DNA of 64,000 bases from Algoriphagus sp. TR-M9 (lineage in GTDB: Bacteria > Bacteroidota > Bacteroidia > Cytophagales > Cyclobacteriaceae), in contig NZ_CP115160.1 in NCBI RefSeq assembly GCF_027594545.1, positions 4,026,501-4,090,500 of the forward strand. The letters run 5' to 3'. The position numbers and the translations under genes are program-made. The notes beneath the pieces were generated by a model. The model was not told the DNA's origin, searched no databases, and saw only the letters and a list, made by a program, of their open reading frames with translations. Shown here piece after piece: positions 8,735-17,788 of the stretch (the stretch's first letter is position 1; each line of letters opens with the position of its first letter).

Positions 8735-9402
8735 CTTGGTGGCCATTTTCAAAACCCAAACCCGATCCTCAGGATTTTGTCAAAAAATACCTAGAGCGAA
8801 ATAAGGCTCAAATACCGGGTATTCGGACCTTAGATCAGCTAAGCTTTATCGTTTTAGATACTGAAACTACGGGACTGGACACCAAAAAAGACTCCGTGCT
8901 TTCCTTTGGGGCAGTGAAAATTGCACAGAAGCGCATCCTGATTAATTCGGCCGTAGAATGGTATCCGGAAATGTTTCAGGCACTAAATCAATCTCCCTTG
9001 ATCCACGGAATGGTGGAGCGTAGTAATCAGATCTCCACGTCCACATTTGTCAAAAGGCTACTCGAATACTTCTCCGGCGACATTCTGGTGGGACATCATC
9101 TTGGTTTTGATCTGGCTATGCTACAAAAGCTCAGCGCACCGTTTGGGCTGGATCAATTCAAAAACCCCACGCTCGACACCATGAGTCTTGCGGTGAGGCT
9201 GGACCATGGCCCCACAGTAAATCTCAATCATGTACAGGTCAAAAATTACAGTTTAGACGCCCTGTGTGAACGTCACCAAATCCCCTTGGATGATCGGCAT
9301 ACTGCTGCGGGAGATGCTCACCTTACCGCCTTATTACTATTAAAATTACTGAAAATAGCAGCAGCCAAAGGCATTGTGTCCTACGCTCAACTCCTCCGCT
9401 AG
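8731..9402 (+). CDS. DnaQ-like 3'-5' exonuclease (DEDDh family)
   Basis: 223 residues. The DEDDh exonuclease motifs are present: motif I LDTETTGLD with D43 and E45, motif II in the segment VGHHLGFDLAML, and motif III HTAAGDAHLTA with the catalytic His and Asp. The family includes DNA polymerase III epsilon, the PolC proofreading domain and RNase T. This stand-alone version with a short N-terminal extension is repeatedly found next to DUF294 genes. It shares a 4-bp overlap with the DUF294 gene, so the two are likely produced together. Its nucleic acid or nucleotide substrate is unknown. A replication role is unlikely given the context. Confidence 0.87.
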   Translation: MTWWPFSKPKPDPQDFVKKYLERNKAQIPGIRTLDQLSFIVLDTETTGLDTKKDSVLSFGAVKIAQKRILINSAVEWYPEMFQALNQSPLIHGMVERSNQISTSTFVKRLLEYFSGDILVGHHLGFDLAMLQKLSAPFGLDQFKNPTLDTMSLAVRLDHGPTVNLNHVQVKNYSLDALCERHQIPLDDRHTAAGDAHLTALLLLKLLKIAAAKGIVSYAQLLR

Positions 9403-9608
9403 TATTTCTTGCAAGACTAGGTTTCTGATTTAGTATTTTGCGCCAATTATTCCTGATATAAAAACTTATTTACCAGCCACTTAACATTACCTTTAAGCAT
9501 TGCTTTGATCTCCATTCAGACTTTTTATTAATGGTTTCTACACATTTTTTCATGTGAGCATAGCTAGCTGAATGAGCGGTCTGATGCATCAAGCTAAACC
9601 AGCAAAGA

Positions 9609-9635
9609 GAAAGGTCATCGCAGAGATGGCCTTTC
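9609..9635 (+). terminator. Hairpin terminator, better paired on the plus strand
   Basis: GAAAGGTCATC (9609-9619) pairs with GATGGCCTTTC (9625-9635), perfect with one G-U on the plus strand and with one C-A mismatch on the minus strand. It lies 206 bp after the exonuclease and directly next to the stop of the minus-strand DUF4403 gene. The 9403-9608 stretch before it holds no convincing gene. Confidence 0.55.
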
Positions 9636-11039
9636 TTATTTCCAATCCACATTTATTCTGCCTTCAGCTTTCATCTGGATCACCAATTCTTTATGCATAG
9701 GATAAAATCCGGCTGGCTCCACATGCAGCTCCTGAATCTTCAAATCGGTAATCGGAGTGCTCAATTGCAATCGTTCGCTGATATTGGACAAACTTTCTTC
9801 TAACAAGCTTCCTATCGGAAAAACAGCCCTATTTTCAATCCGACGGATGATTTTGCGCTTTTTCAAGCCTACTCCTGTTTGCGCGCCAAAACTGCCGCTC
9901 TCCATTTTAAAATTCACCTGATCAAAAACCAACCGCTCATTTTCCGAATCGTATTCCGGCTGCCCTACTACAAAAAGCGTCCCTTCCAGCCTTTTTCCAT
10001 TGGTTTGCTCCGCAAAGAAATCCATATTAATCGCCAGCAAATCTCCAAAAGCTTGGGTTCGGATATTAGAAGGAGTCATGCTTGTTTTCTTATCAATTCT
10101 AAAGGTTTTTCCTGCTACATTCTCTTGAAGAAACCCATCCAAAAACGCATAATCTAAGGAGAATGGAATCAGCATTTCAAATTCATTCTTCTCATTCTCA
10201 TTCCCACTCAGATCAGGTAATGGAAATGCCCGGGATGGAGCTGCACCCGCGGGGTGACTGTTTATCTTCCCATTCATTCCCAGCCATAAATTGTAATTCT
10301 GCTCCTCGTCAAAAAACTCTTTTAACTTCACCGCCTGCGGCTGGATTGAAAATGCTCGCTCACCACCAACCCAATTCACAGAAAAAGGTCTCCCTACCTG
10401 AGCCCAAGCCAAATCAACCATGGTTTTTAAGCTGGCAATCTGTTTCCCTTCACCCAGGTATTCATTGCCCCACTTGCTGATCTCCTTCGCCAAAAGTCCA
10501 CTCAGGTCAACCTGCATTCCCAGCACATCTACTCCTAGGCTTCCCCCCAGCTCCATCAACTCAAACTGCTCAGCACCAATACTCCAATCCGGATGAATCA
10601 CAGGATCTACTATAAACACCGGAGCAAAATCCTCATCCAGCGGCAACTTGGACTGGAAGAGACTCCCCAGCCCTTTGGGTTTCAGCCCCACTCTACCTGA
10701 TACATTAATGGGCACAGTCAGTTGGATTCTCTGACTATCCAAAGCCGTCCAAGTGATCTGTCCGTTTCTACTCAATTGCAAATCTCCAGTGACCCCACCG
10801 CCTAGATCCATTCCTTGTTCTTGCAGAAGAGTAGTGGGAATCTGTCCGTTTAGAAGCTTACTCAGGGTTTCCTTAGGAAGTTTCAAAGGTACATTGACCG
10901 AGGAGCTAGATGGCGGAGGAGGAGTACCTGGGCCAGGATTGGCAGTAGGGTCCAGACTTTTGCAGGAAAATAAAATGAAGATTGCGAGTACTATTGACAG
11001 TTGGCAGAGGATAAATTGCCAGCGGAACTGAATTTTCAT
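9636..11039 (-). CDS. DUF4403 family lipoprotein
   Basis: 467 residues. The N-terminus has a basic start, a hydrophobic core and a lipobox LFSC at about residue 26, so it is probably an envelope lipoprotein. A Pro/Ser-rich linker (about 33-47) follows. The rest matches the DUF4403 layout: an alternating beta-rich protein with repeated segments such as VNVPLKLPKETL and LTVPINVSGRVGLKPKGL, and the C-terminal pattern VEPAGFYPMHKELVIQMKAEGRINVDWK-like end. DUF4403 function is not established; the fold is thought to be related to lipid-binding tubular domains. It is transcribed alone, divergent from ytxJ. Confidence 0.8.
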   Translation of the reverse strand: MKIQFRWQFILCQLSIVLAIFILFSCKSLDPTANPGPGTPPPPSSSSVNVPLKLPKETLSKLLNGQIPTTLLQEQGMDLGGGVTGDLQLSRNGQITWTALDSQRIQLTVPINVSGRVGLKPKGLGSLFQSKLPLDEDFAPVFIVDPVIHPDWSIGAEQFELMELGGSLGVDVLGMQVDLSGLLAKEISKWGNEYLGEGKQIASLKTMVDLAWAQVGRPFSVNWVGGERAFSIQPQAVKLKEFFDEEQNYNLWLGMNGKINSHPAGAAPSRAFPLPDLSGNENEKNEFEMLIPFSLDYAFLDGFLQENVAGKTFRIDKKTSMTPSNIRTQAFGDLLAINMDFFAEQTNGKRLEGTLFVVGQPEYDSENERLVFDQVNFKMESGSFGAQTGVGLKKRKIIRRIENRAVFPIGSLLEESLSNISERLQLSTPITDLKIQELHVEPAGFYPMHKELVIQMKAEGRINVDWK

Positions 11040-11111
11040 AAATGAAGTTTAATTTGCTGTGTGGCTAAAAACTACCTACAACTATTGCCCCAAAAATTAG
11101 GATTCGAAAAA

Positions 11112-11447
11112 ATGAATTGGAATAAACTGACAGAAGCAGCGCAAATCGATGAGATAAAGGCTTTGAGCAAGGAAAAACCTGTGTTGATTTTCAAACATAG
11201 TACCAGATGCTCCATCAGCAGTATGTCACTGGATCGCCTGCTTCGCAAGTGGAAAGATCAGGATCTGGAGAAAGTCACTCCTTATTTTTTAGATCTGATT
11301 GCCTATAGGCAGTTATCTGACCAGGTAGCTACGGAATTTAAAATCCCGCATGAATCTCCACAGGTAATCTTGATTCAGAACGCTGAAGCCATCTATTCCA
11401 ATAGCCATTTCGGCATATCTTATGGCGAATTGATGGAGAAAGTTTAG
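11112..11447 (+). CDS. ytxJ: Bacillithiol-system thioredoxin-like protein YtxJ
   Basis: 111 residues from the ATG at 11112; an in-frame GTG at 11061 is a less likely start because the family begins at the MNW segment. The region PVLIFKHSTRCSISSM is the hallmark of YtxJ, a monothiol thioredoxin-fold protein proposed to act as a bacilliredoxin in the bacillithiol system. The cis-proline segment appears as ESPQVILI. The active-site Cys of RCSISS is present without a second CxxC cysteine. The bacillithiol glycosyltransferase gene bshA is also in this window at 52056, which supports use of this thiol. Confidence 0.88.
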   Translation: MNWNKLTEAAQIDEIKALSKEKPVLIFKHSTRCSISSMSLDRLLRKWKDQDLEKVTPYFLDLIAYRQLSDQVATEFKIPHESPQVILIQNAEAIYSNSHFGISYGELMEKV

Positions 11448-11512
11448 CTAGCTGATTTTCAAACTAAATTTTCGCCATTTATCCTGTCTCACATCCATTC
11501 TTGTTTTTGTGC

Positions 11513-11569
11513 AGATGCGAAATAAACCATTGCCCTTTAACTAGGTCAAAGAAGTAGAAATTCGCATCT
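11513..11569 (+). promoter_or_regulatory. Inverted repeat in the leader of the outer-membrane protein gene
   Basis: AGATGCGAAAT (11513-11523) is complementary, with one extra base, to ATTCGCATCT (11560-11569). The second arm ends two bases before the ATG at 11572. The RNA hairpin would enclose about 36 bases and cover the translation start region, so it may control translation or messenger stability. No ligand or family was recognised. Confidence 0.4.
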
Positions 11570-11571
11570 AT

Positions 11572-14415
11572 ATGAAAAACAATTACACTTTTATCTTACT
11601 GATTTTTAGTCTGTTAATCGGAACATCAGTATTCGCTCAGCGTCCTACTAGCCAGGAACGACCTACGCGGAAATTTACCGGCACCGTCATAGACGGAAGC
11701 ACCCAGACTCCAATGGCTGGAGCAAACGTACTAGTGAAAACTGTAACTGACTCCCTTTTGGTGGGGGCAGTGACCGACGGCCAAGGTAAATTTGAAATCG
11801 CCAGACCTAATATTCCTACGGTAAAATTCATGGTCACCTTCATAGGTTATGAAACGATCACTAAGGTTCATGAGAGAAGAGAGTCCGTAGAACTGGGCCA
11901 GTTGATTTTGAAAGAAGATGCCCAAACACTGGGTGAAGTGATCATTGAGGGGCAGACAGCAGTAGGCGAAATGCGTGGAGACACAACCTCCTTCAATGCC
12001 GCAGCTTTCAAAACCAAAGAAAATGGAATGGCTGAGGATCTGGTCAGAAAATTACCGGGTGTGACCATCGCCAATGGAGAAGTACAGGCGCAAGGTGAAG
12101 CGGTACAAAAAATCCTGGTGGATGGTAGAGAGTTCTTTGGTTCCGATCCAAATATTGCTTTAAGAAACCTGCCTGCAGATGCCATCGATCGCGTGGAAGT
12201 ACTGGATCAAAAGTCGGATCAGACCAGGTTGACTGGATTTGATGACGGTACGTACACCAAGACCATCAATATCATACTCAGAGAAGATCGGAAAGCCGGC
12301 CAGTTTGGACGAGTATATGGAGGCTATGGTACAGACGATAGATACACAGCTGGAGGTAGTGTCAATCTCTTTTCAGGAGATCGGAGAGTTTCCATTCTTG
12401 GGCTTTTCAATAATATCAATCAGCAAAATTTCTCCAGTCAGGATTTGGCAGGTGTCAATGCCAACTCATCCGGTGGACGTGGACGCGGCGGCTGGGGCGG
12501 CGGTGGCGGCAGCTTCTATGGAGGAAATGACATCGGTACCATTACTACCAATGCTTTGGGGCTGAACTATAGTGATAAGCTTGGTTCAAAAGTGAATTTG
12601 ACAGGTAGCTATTTCTTTAATAACACCAACAATACCTTGAGACAGATCACCAACCGGGAAACGGTGATCAATGAGGACCTTTCGCAGTATTATCAGGAAA
12701 ACCTGATCAACACCGTGGAGAATTTCAACCATAGGGCAAATGCCAGAATCGAAGCGGACCTGAATGAGAAAAATTCCCTGATTATCACACCAAACATTTC
12801 TTTTCAAACGAGCAAAACATACAGCGATCGAGATGCTCTAACTATGAATAGTCTGGGAGACTCACTATCAGCTTTGAGATCCATTACAGATGCTGAAAAC
12901 CAGTCTTATAACATTTCCAATAATCTTACCTATAGATATAAGTTTGATAAGCCAGGGAGAACTCTTTCCACAGACATCTTTACCAATTGGAATAATAATG
13001 ATCGGTATTCGGAGCTTTTGGCTGCCAGCGTAGACTACGACAGAAATGAGCTGGACACCACTTTGCAAGAGACTGATGTTCTATCCAAAGGATTCAACTA
13101 CCGGGTAAACATGACCTGGACAGAGCCTCTAGGCGAAAAATCCAGAGCCACATTAGGCTATCAAGTCGGCAACAACAAAACCGATTCTGACCAGCGTACC
13201 CGAGTCTTAGACGATGAAATGCAGCCCGTGCTTGACACGGCATTGAGCAATGTCTTTGTCAACAAGTTTATCACCCAGCGGGTACGAACCGGATTTGCCT
13301 ATAACAATGAAGGCTGGAACTATAACTTCAACTTGGATTATCAAAACGCCAAACTGGATAATGAAGCTTTATTCCCTAATGAAGGCGTATTCAACAGAGA
13401 CTTTAACAATCTCCTCCCTAGCGCGCACGTAAGCTTCCGAAACCGAGAAACCGGCCTGAATTTCCGAGTAAGATACCGCACCAATACAGACGAGCCCTCA
13501 GTAAGCCAGCTCCAAAACGTGGTAAACAATCAAAACCCACTTAGCCTGAGTGTAGGTAATCCTACCCTGAAGCAAAGCTATGGACATAGCATCTTCGCCA
13601 ATATCGGAAAATTCGACATGGAGAAGAATCGCTCTTTCTTTATGTTCCTTAATTTCTCCAGTACCAATAATTACATAGGCAGCAGCACCTTTGTAGCGGC
13701 ACAGGACACCTTGATCAATGGGGAAGTACTTTTGAGAAAAGGTGGGCAAATCAGAATGCCGGTAAACCTGGATGGCAACTTCAACTCCCGCTTGTTCATG
13801 TCTTATGGAGCTCCTATTCAGAAAATCAAATCCAAAGTCAACTTCAACACCCGACTAGGATTCACTAGAAATCCAGGTATGATCAATGGGGAGCGAAATC
13901 TAAATGACAATATCGATCTGAGCCAGGGCATCACTCTGACCAGTAATATCAGCAAGGATTTTGATTTCACCTTAAGTACTACAGGTACCTATACCATAGT
14001 CAACTCCAGCCTTCAGGCAAATCTGGATCAAAACTACTACATCCAGGAGTCTAATATTCGGCTTTATTATTCCCCAAATGATGGAAAACTCTTTGTGGGC
14101 AATAACATCAATAACTCACTGTACAGTGGACTTTCTGAAGGATTTGATCAGTCTGTATGGCTATGGAATATTGAAGCAGGTTACCGCTTTGCAAAAAACA
14201 ACAAGGCTGAGTTAAAAGTGGTAGTCTTTGATCTACTCAATCAAAATAACAGCATACAGCGAACCATATCTGATGTGGCAGTGACAGATGTGTACACCAA
14301 TGTACTGACCCGTTATGGCTTATTGACCTTTACTTACATCATAGGAAACTTTAAGGAAAACACCAGCAACACTAATGACTCAAGGCCATGGAGAGGCGGA
14401 GGAAGAACCTGGTAA
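11572..14415 (+). CDS. Outer-membrane beta-barrel / TonB-dependent receptor-like protein
   Basis: 947 residues with a signal peptide ending near VFAQ (residue 23). A carboxypeptidase-regulatory-like beta-sandwich follows (about 34-120), then a plug-like segment (about 125-225, with LVRKLPGVTIANGEVQAQG and a KILVDGREFFG box), then a large beta-barrel to the C-terminus. This matches the Bacteroidota outer-membrane beta-barrel family related to TonB receptors. A glycine-rich insert (GGRGRGGWGGGGGS, about 302-316) lies in an early barrel loop. No SusD-like partner is adjacent, so it is not a standard SusCD pair. The substrate is unknown. A hairpin precedes the start and a strong terminator follows the stop. 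Confidence 0.85.
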   Translation: MKNNYTFILLIFSLLIGTSVFAQRPTSQERPTRKFTGTVIDGSTQTPMAGANVLVKTVTDSLLVGAVTDGQGKFEIARPNIPTVKFMVTFIGYETITKVHERRESVELGQLILKEDAQTLGEVIIEGQTAVGEMRGDTTSFNAAAFKTKENGMAEDLVRKLPGVTIANGEVQAQGEAVQKILVDGREFFGSDPNIALRNLPADAIDRVEVLDQKSDQTRLTGFDDGTYTKTINIILREDRKAGQFGRVYGGYGTDDRYTAGGSVNLFSGDRRVSILGLFNNINQQNFSSQDLAGVNANSSGGRGRGGWGGGGGSFYGGNDIGTITTNALGLNYSDKLGSKVNLTGSYFFNNTNNTLRQITNRETVINEDLSQYYQENLINTVENFNHRANARIEADLNEKNSLIITPNISFQTSKTYSDRDALTMNSLGDSLSALRSITDAENQSYNISNNLTYRYKFDKPGRTLSTDIFTNWNNNDRYSELLAASVDYDRNELDTTLQETDVLSKGFNYRVNMTWTEPLGEKSRATLGYQVGNNKTDSDQRTRVLDDEMQPVLDTALSNVFVNKFITQRVRTGFAYNNEGWNYNFNLDYQNAKLDNEALFPNEGVFNRDFNNLLPSAHVSFRNRETGLNFRVRYRTNTDEPSVSQLQNVVNNQNPLSLSVGNPTLKQSYGHSIFANIGKFDMEKNRSFFMFLNFSSTNNYIGSSTFVAAQDTLINGEVLLRKGGQIRMPVNLDGNFNSRLFMSYGAPIQKIKSKVNFNTRLGFTRNPGMINGERNLNDNIDLSQGITLTSNISKDFDFTLSTTGTYTIVNSSLQANLDQNYYIQESNIRLYYSPNDGKLFVGNNINNSLYSGLSEGFDQSVWLWNIEAGYRFAKNNKAELKVVVFDLLNQNNSIQRTISDVAVTDVYTNVLTRYGLLTFTYIIGNFKENTSNTNDSRPWRGGGRTW

Positions 14416-14453
14416 ATAATGATTTACGGAACTTGGTCTAAGTTTTACGTGAT

Positions 14454-14484
14454 AACCGACTGGATATTTTCAGTCGGTTTTTTT
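14454..14484 (+). terminator. Rho-independent terminator after the outer-membrane beta-barrel gene
   Basis: AACCGACTG (14454-14462) pairs with CAGTCGGTT (14471-14479) and is followed by a T run. It lies about 40 bp after the stop codon of the preceding gene. Confidence 0.8.
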
Positions 14485-14532
14485 CTTATTTTCACCTACT
14501 AAATTTTAGTAAAAAAACTATATTGTTTCTAA

Positions 14533-15606
14533 ATGAAGATCCTAAACCCATTTTTGCTATTTATTTTTCTTTTTTCTTGCGCAACGAAAAATGAAGAAGA
14601 AAATCATCGAATCATTTCGCTGGAAGATTTTAAAGAGATTTCACTTAACTCAGAAAAACACTATTTCCAAGAAGTTATCAATGCCTCAAGTTTTGCGCTT
14701 CAAGGTGACAAGATCCTTATAAGTGAATATCATAACATCCCCGATAAGTCACCTCGAATTCATATCATAAATACCAGTGATTGGACTTATGACAAACCCA
14801 AAGGAAGGTATGGGAAAGGCCCGTTAGAGACTTTTATACCCGAATTCATAGTTTCTCGGGACACTGAAAGATTTTTGGTCTATGATTACAATAACCGAAA
14901 AATTTCAACTTTTTCAATTAATGACACTTCACTTTTGGCAACTAGTGACCGGAAAATCACGAACCCAAATTTCGGCCCCATGAGACTAGCATTAACTCCC
15001 AACAGAAATTATTTAGGTGTTGCCAGGGAGAATGAAAACAAACTTTTAGAGTTCGATCTTGAGGGAAGCCTCATCGCTGAATATGGTGAATTTGAAAAAT
15101 TAGAAGAACGGCCAGAACTAACAAAGCTTCAGATCAGTCTTCTAAGCAATGGCCGATTCCACGGCAACCCTAAAAATGGAATTTATGTCAGAGCTAGCAT
15201 TTACAGGGATCTATTGGAGATTTTCGACTATAAAACGAAAAAATTTATTTCTGTTGCAGGCCCTGATTTGAACTTGCCTGAATTTGAATACCATCAATCT
15301 GAATTTGGTGGAATGCTTAGCTTTGAACCTGATGTTCATTTTAAATATCAGGCAGTGACAGTAACCAATAATTATATTTTTGTTCTGTACTCAGGGTTTT
15401 CTCAACTAGACTATTCCAATACCGGATCTGTGGCAAAAGAAATTCGGGTATTTGATCTAAAAGGCAATCCTAAATGGAGATTGATATTGGATAGATCAAT
15501 ATCAGGCCTAGGTGTCAACGAAAAATCAAACGAAATCTACGGACTCACTACCGATAAAGATCCTGGAATAGCTGTTTTCCAGATTCCAGATGAGGCATTA
15601 AACTAA
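14533..15606 (+). CDS. BF3164-like six-bladed beta-propeller lipoprotein
   Basis: 357 residues. The N-terminal segment is hydrophobic and ends in a lipobox-like FSCA (Cys about residue 16), so it is probably a lipoprotein. The body shows the TolB-like/6-bladed propeller pattern of the Bacteroidota BF3164 family, including the GRYGKGPLETFIPEF segment that aligns with the G-x-GPGE motif of this group. Function is unknown; relatives are often near TonB receptors or signalling genes. Codon use is somewhat more AT-rich than the gene before it. It is a single-gene unit between a terminator and the convergent fasciclin gene. Confidence 0.7.
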   Translation: MKILNPFLLFIFLFSCATKNEEENHRIISLEDFKEISLNSEKHYFQEVINASSFALQGDKILISEYHNIPDKSPRIHIINTSDWTYDKPKGRYGKGPLETFIPEFIVSRDTERFLVYDYNNRKISTFSINDTSLLATSDRKITNPNFGPMRLALTPNRNYLGVARENENKLLEFDLEGSLIAEYGEFEKLEERPELTKLQISLLSNGRFHGNPKNGIYVRASIYRDLLEIFDYKTKKFISVAGPDLNLPEFEYHQSEFGGMLSFEPDVHFKYQAVTVTNNYIFVLYSGFSQLDYSNTGSVAKEIRVFDLKGNPKWRLILDRSISGLGVNEKSNEIYGLTTDKDPGIAVFQIPDEALN

Positions 15607-15634
15607 AAAAGCCGACTCCCTAAGGAGCCGACTT
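15605..15634 (-). terminator. Terminator of the fasciclin gene (minus strand)
   Basis: On the minus strand the arms at 15624-15634 and 15609-15619 pair fully over 11 bp with two G-U wobbles around a TTAG loop, followed by a T run. On the plus strand the same bases give two mismatches, so this mainly terminates the minus-strand gene. Confidence 0.75.
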
Positions 15635-15657
15635 CACGATTGGGTGACAAGCAACGA

Positions 15658-16224
15658 TTACATTTTAGGTAGAACCACGGTATCTACAGAGTGAATCACC
15701 CCATTGGATTGCCATACATCCGCAATCGTTACTTTGGATTCTCCACCGTTTTCGTCAGTGATATAAAGGTCTTTACCTTTCATCCAGGCAGTTAATTTTC
15801 CGCCTTGAACTGTAGTGAGCACAGCTTTACCATCTCCTTTTTTGATCGCAGCAGCGATTTCTTTGGAACCCATTTTACCGGCTACCACGTGGTAAGTAAG
15901 CACCGCTTGCAATTGCCCTTTGTTTCCTGGCTTCAAAAGCGTCTCTACAGTACCTTTTGGAAGTTTTTCGAAAGCCATATTATCAGGAGCAAATACGGTG
16001 AATGGGCCAGCTCCTTGAAGAGTCTCTACCAAACCGGCTGCTTTTACTGCTGCTACCAACGTGGTGTGATCAGCAGAATTCACTGCATTTGCCACGATAT
16101 TTTTAGAAGGATACATTTCTGCTCCACCTACCAGTTTTGTTTTTTCCATTTGTGCATTCACCGTGTTTGCAGAAAGAAAAATAAAGGCTGCAAGAGCTAA
16201 TTTGAAGAAGTTTTCAATTTTCAT
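15658..16224 (-). CDS. Secreted fasciclin (FAS1) domain protein
   Basis: 188 residues: a signal peptide ending near VNAQ (about residue 25) and one FAS1 domain (about 50-187). Conserved FAS1 elements are visible: the H1 motif as PFTVFAPDNMAFEKLP, the YHVV box as LTYHVVAGK, and the closing segment VIHSVDTVVLPKM. FAS1 domains mediate adhesion or bind ligands at the cell surface or in the periplasm. It stands alone with its own terminator. A 190-bp gap with no clear gene separates it from pheS on the other strand. Confidence 0.92.
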   Translation of the reverse strand: MKIENFFKLALAAFIFLSANTVNAQMEKTKLVGGAEMYPSKNIVANAVNSADHTTLVAAVKAAGLVETLQGAGPFTVFAPDNMAFEKLPKGTVETLLKPGNKGQLQAVLTYHVVAGKMGSKEIAAAIKKGDGKAVLTTVQGGKLTAWMKGKDLYITDENGGESKVTIADVWQSNGVIHSVDTVVLPKM

Positions 16225-16402
16225 AATCTTGTTAGTTTGATGATTTTTTAGGTTGCTTATTTGATGTGAATTACGAGCAGCCTAGCTCAGATGGATTGAC
16301 TCCCTGAGAAAAAAGGTTCAATCCCAAGCCGAACATGCTACCCGATAAATCCTGATTAGTGTATTCCATATGTCTTTTCTACCCAAAAAACTTCAAAACC
16401 AT

Positions 16403-16410
16403 TAGCTTTG
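16403..16410 (+). promoter_or_regulatory. Putative -7 promoter element (TAnnTTTG) for pheS
   Basis: TAGCTTTG matches the Bacteroidota -7 consensus and ends 22 bp before the preferred pheS ATG at 16433. Its presence so close argues against initiation much further upstream. No clear -33 element was found. Confidence 0.45.
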
Positions 16411-16432
16411 TGGCTTGAATAACCCCGAAGTG

Positions 16433-17464
16433 ATGTATCAGGAGAAAATCGAAGCTATCAAAGCTGCCATTGCCGCAGCAGACGCCAATACTCAGGAAGA
16501 ACTCGAAGCCTACAGAATGGAATACATTTCCAAAAAATCTGTGGTCGGAGCACTTTTCGCAGATATGCGTAATATTCCAAACGAGGAGAAAAAATCTTTT
16601 GGGCAGCTTGTAAATGCAGTCAAGCAACTGGCTGAAGAGAAATTTCAGGAGCTGATAGAAAAAGTAAGCCAGGCCAATAAGAAATCCAAATCTGCGGATA
16701 TGGACTTGACTTTGCCACCTTCCAATCATAGCCTGGGAGGCATCCATCCCCTGACAGCCACCCGTCAGCGAATTATTGATATTTTCGAACGCATAGGGTT
16801 CAACCTTTCGGAAGGGCCTGAGATAGAAGATGACTGGCATAACTTCACCGCCCTGAATTTCCCTGAAAATCACCCTGCCCGCGAGATGCAGGACACATTT
16901 TTCATTGAGAAAAATCCGGATATCGCACTGAGAACACACACTTCTTCGGTACAGGTACGTGTGATGGAAAACCAGAAACCGCCGATCCGAACGCTTTCAC
17001 CAGGAAGAGTGTATAGAAATGAGGCCATCTCGACCCGTGCACATTGTATTTTCCACCAAGTGGAGGGGCTTTATGTGGATGAGAATGTAGGTTTCGCTGA
17101 TTTGAAAAACACACTCTATCACTTTGCAAAAGAGATGTTTGGCAAGGAAACCAAGGTCCGATTCAGACCTTCCTATTTCCCTTTTACAGAGCCAAGCGCA
17201 GAGATTGATATCACTTGCTTGATCTGTGGTGGCAAGGGATGTAATGTCTGCAAAGGCAGCGGCTGGGTAGAGATCGGAGGATCCGGTATGGTAGACCCGA
17301 ATGTGCTGGACAACTGTGGGATTGATTCCAAGAAATATACTGGCTTTGCCTTTGGAATGGGCATTGAGCGAATCGCCATGTTGAAATACCAGATCAAAGA
17401 TCTTCGATTGTTCACAGAGAATGATGTGAGGTTCCTGAGGCAGTTTAAGCCTCTTTTACAATAA
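16433..17464 (+). CDS. pheS: Phenylalanine--tRNA ligase alpha subunit
   Basis: 343 residues from the ATG at 16433; an in-frame TTG at 16415 is less likely. PheS carries the catalytic core of the alpha2-beta2 synthetase. The N-terminal coiled-coil tRNA-binding region (about 1-90) is followed by the class II core: motif 2 as the RVYRNEAISTRAH segment, the metal-binding cysteine cluster CLICGGKGCNVCKGSGW, and motif 3 as GFAFGMGIERIAML. Length is normal. The beta subunit gene pheT is not adjacent, which is common in this phylum. The next gene on the strand is far away, so pheS appears to be alone. Confidence 0.97.
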   Translation: MYQEKIEAIKAAIAAADANTQEELEAYRMEYISKKSVVGALFADMRNIPNEEKKSFGQLVNAVKQLAEEKFQELIEKVSQANKKSKSADMDLTLPPSNHSLGGIHPLTATRQRIIDIFERIGFNLSEGPEIEDDWHNFTALNFPENHPAREMQDTFFIEKNPDIALRTHTSSVQVRVMENQKPPIRTLSPGRVYRNEAISTRAHCIFHQVEGLYVDENVGFADLKNTLYHFAKEMFGKETKVRFRPSYFPFTEPSAEIDITCLICGGKGCNVCKGSGWVEIGGSGMVDPNVLDNCGIDSKKYTGFAFGMGIERIAMLKYQIKDLRLFTENDVRFLRQFKPLLQ

Positions 17465-17503
17465 TCAAAGACCTTGAGTAATCAGCGCCTTCTTATGTCA
17501 TTT

Positions 17504-17785
17504 GTTAAACCACTGAGAGCACGGAGGTTCCGCGGAGGACGCAAGTAGAGTTTTTTGTTGTACTGCTTCTCCAGAATCAGGTTGTTTTTATTCAATCGAC
17601 GAGGTTAAACAGTATAGTAACCCCTCTCATAGCAAGACCATGCTGAGTAATAAGCAGTCAGGATACCGCAGCAATCTAGGTTCATCTACTAAATTATTTC
17701 AGTGCCTTCCTAGCGCAATTCCTCCCAGAATTTAAAATAGGAAAACAGTGACCTCTGCGAAACCTCTGTGCGCTCCGTGGTTAAA
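17504..17785. repeat. Imperfect terminal-inverted-repeat element between pheS and kmo
   Basis: Arms at 17506-17538 and 17752-17784 match as inverted repeats at about 27 of 33 positions (core GAGGTT-CGC-GAGG and CCAC-GAG-GCAC). The roughly 210-bp interior has no convincing reading frame. The layout suggests a non-autonomous MITE-like or REP-pair element, or a decayed one. No target-site duplication could be confirmed. Confidence 0.55.
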
Positions 17786-17788
17786 TAC

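Noticed and set aside
9403..9608. Possible small gene or RNA between the exonuclease and the hairpin at 9609
   Set aside because: Reading frames here have no protein-like pattern, and no conserved RNA structure other than the terminator hairpin was recognised.
12481..12528. Glycine-rich run in the outer-membrane barrel gene as a possible frameshift or repeat expansion
   Set aside because: The reading frame continues normally on both sides with good barrel sequence; it reads as a flexible loop.
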